A DNA stretch of 5,584 nucleotides from CAZGQY01 sp964528035 (GTDB lineage Bacteria > Pseudomonadota > Gammaproteobacteria > Methylococcales > UBA1147), in assembly GCA_964528035.1 (NCBI GenBank), contig CAZGQY010000237.1, positions 1-5,584 of the forward strand. The letters are read 5' to 3'. The notes below the pieces were generated by a model. That model was not told where the DNA came from and did not search any database. It saw only the letters and a list, made by a program, of their open reading frames with translations. A program made the translations under genes and the position numbers. Below, one piece after another: positions 5,567 to 5,584 of this stretch; positions within the stretch are counted from its first letter, which is position 1; every line of letters begins with the position of its first letter.

Positions 5567-5584
5567 ATGTCGAGAAGTGGTCAG
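5567..5584 (+). CDS. Start of an unidentified gene, cut by the window edge
   Basis: ATG at 5567 opens six codons (MSRSGQ) before the window ends. GGGGGA six bases upstream is a plausible ribosome site, and an in-frame TAG two codons before the ATG makes this the first possible start. It lies 88 bases after nadB on the same strand; no terminator is visible between them, so read-through is possible. Six codons do not allow a product to be named. Confidence 0.4.

Overview
This window carries a gammaproteobacterial sigma-E (AlgU/RpoE) envelope-stress locus next to the NAD-biosynthesis gene nadB. The protein sequences and the order nadB <- divergent -> rpoE-mucA-mucB-mucD are those of pseudomonad-like gammaproteobacteria. 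The moderate, rather AT-rich base composition suggests a non-Pseudomonas genus, perhaps a marine or cellvibrionale-like lineage. That placement is an inference from gene order and composition only.

The left two thirds read on the minus strand. From right to left they hold rpoE (3494-2922), mucA/rseA (2900-2367), mucB/rseB (2317-1310), a 402-base gap, and the N-terminal 302 codons of a MucD/DegP-type periplasmic serine protease (from 907 off the left edge). The first three genes form a tight operon: sigma factor, membrane anti-sigma factor, and the periplasmic protector of the anti-sigma factor. No mucC/rseC gene lies between mucB and mucD. The gap instead has AT-rich repeats, a candidate promoter or two and a 19-codon ORF.

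The right third reads on the plus strand: a complete nadB for L-aspartate oxidase (3871-5478), followed by the first six codons of an unidentified gene (from 5567). The 376-base region between rpoE and nadB holds a convincing sigma-E-type promoter for rpoE (AGAACTT-N16-TCAAT at 3566-3539). It also has a candidate housekeeping promoter for rpoE, a TATAAT box facing nadB that overlaps it, and a hairpin followed by a T run.

Together the minus-strand genes make the regulated-proteolysis circuit in which MucA holds RpoE at the membrane, MucB shields MucA from cleavage, and a DegP-like protease/chaperone clears misfolded periplasmic protein. nadB is a conserved neighbour with no obvious functional link. 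I see no mobile element, CRISPR array, RNA gene or novel multi-gene system. The less ordinary points are the missing mucC, a 14-codon mini-ORF that bridges mucA and mucB, an 8-bp triplicated repeat at the rpoE-mucA junction, and the repeat-rich gap before mucD.
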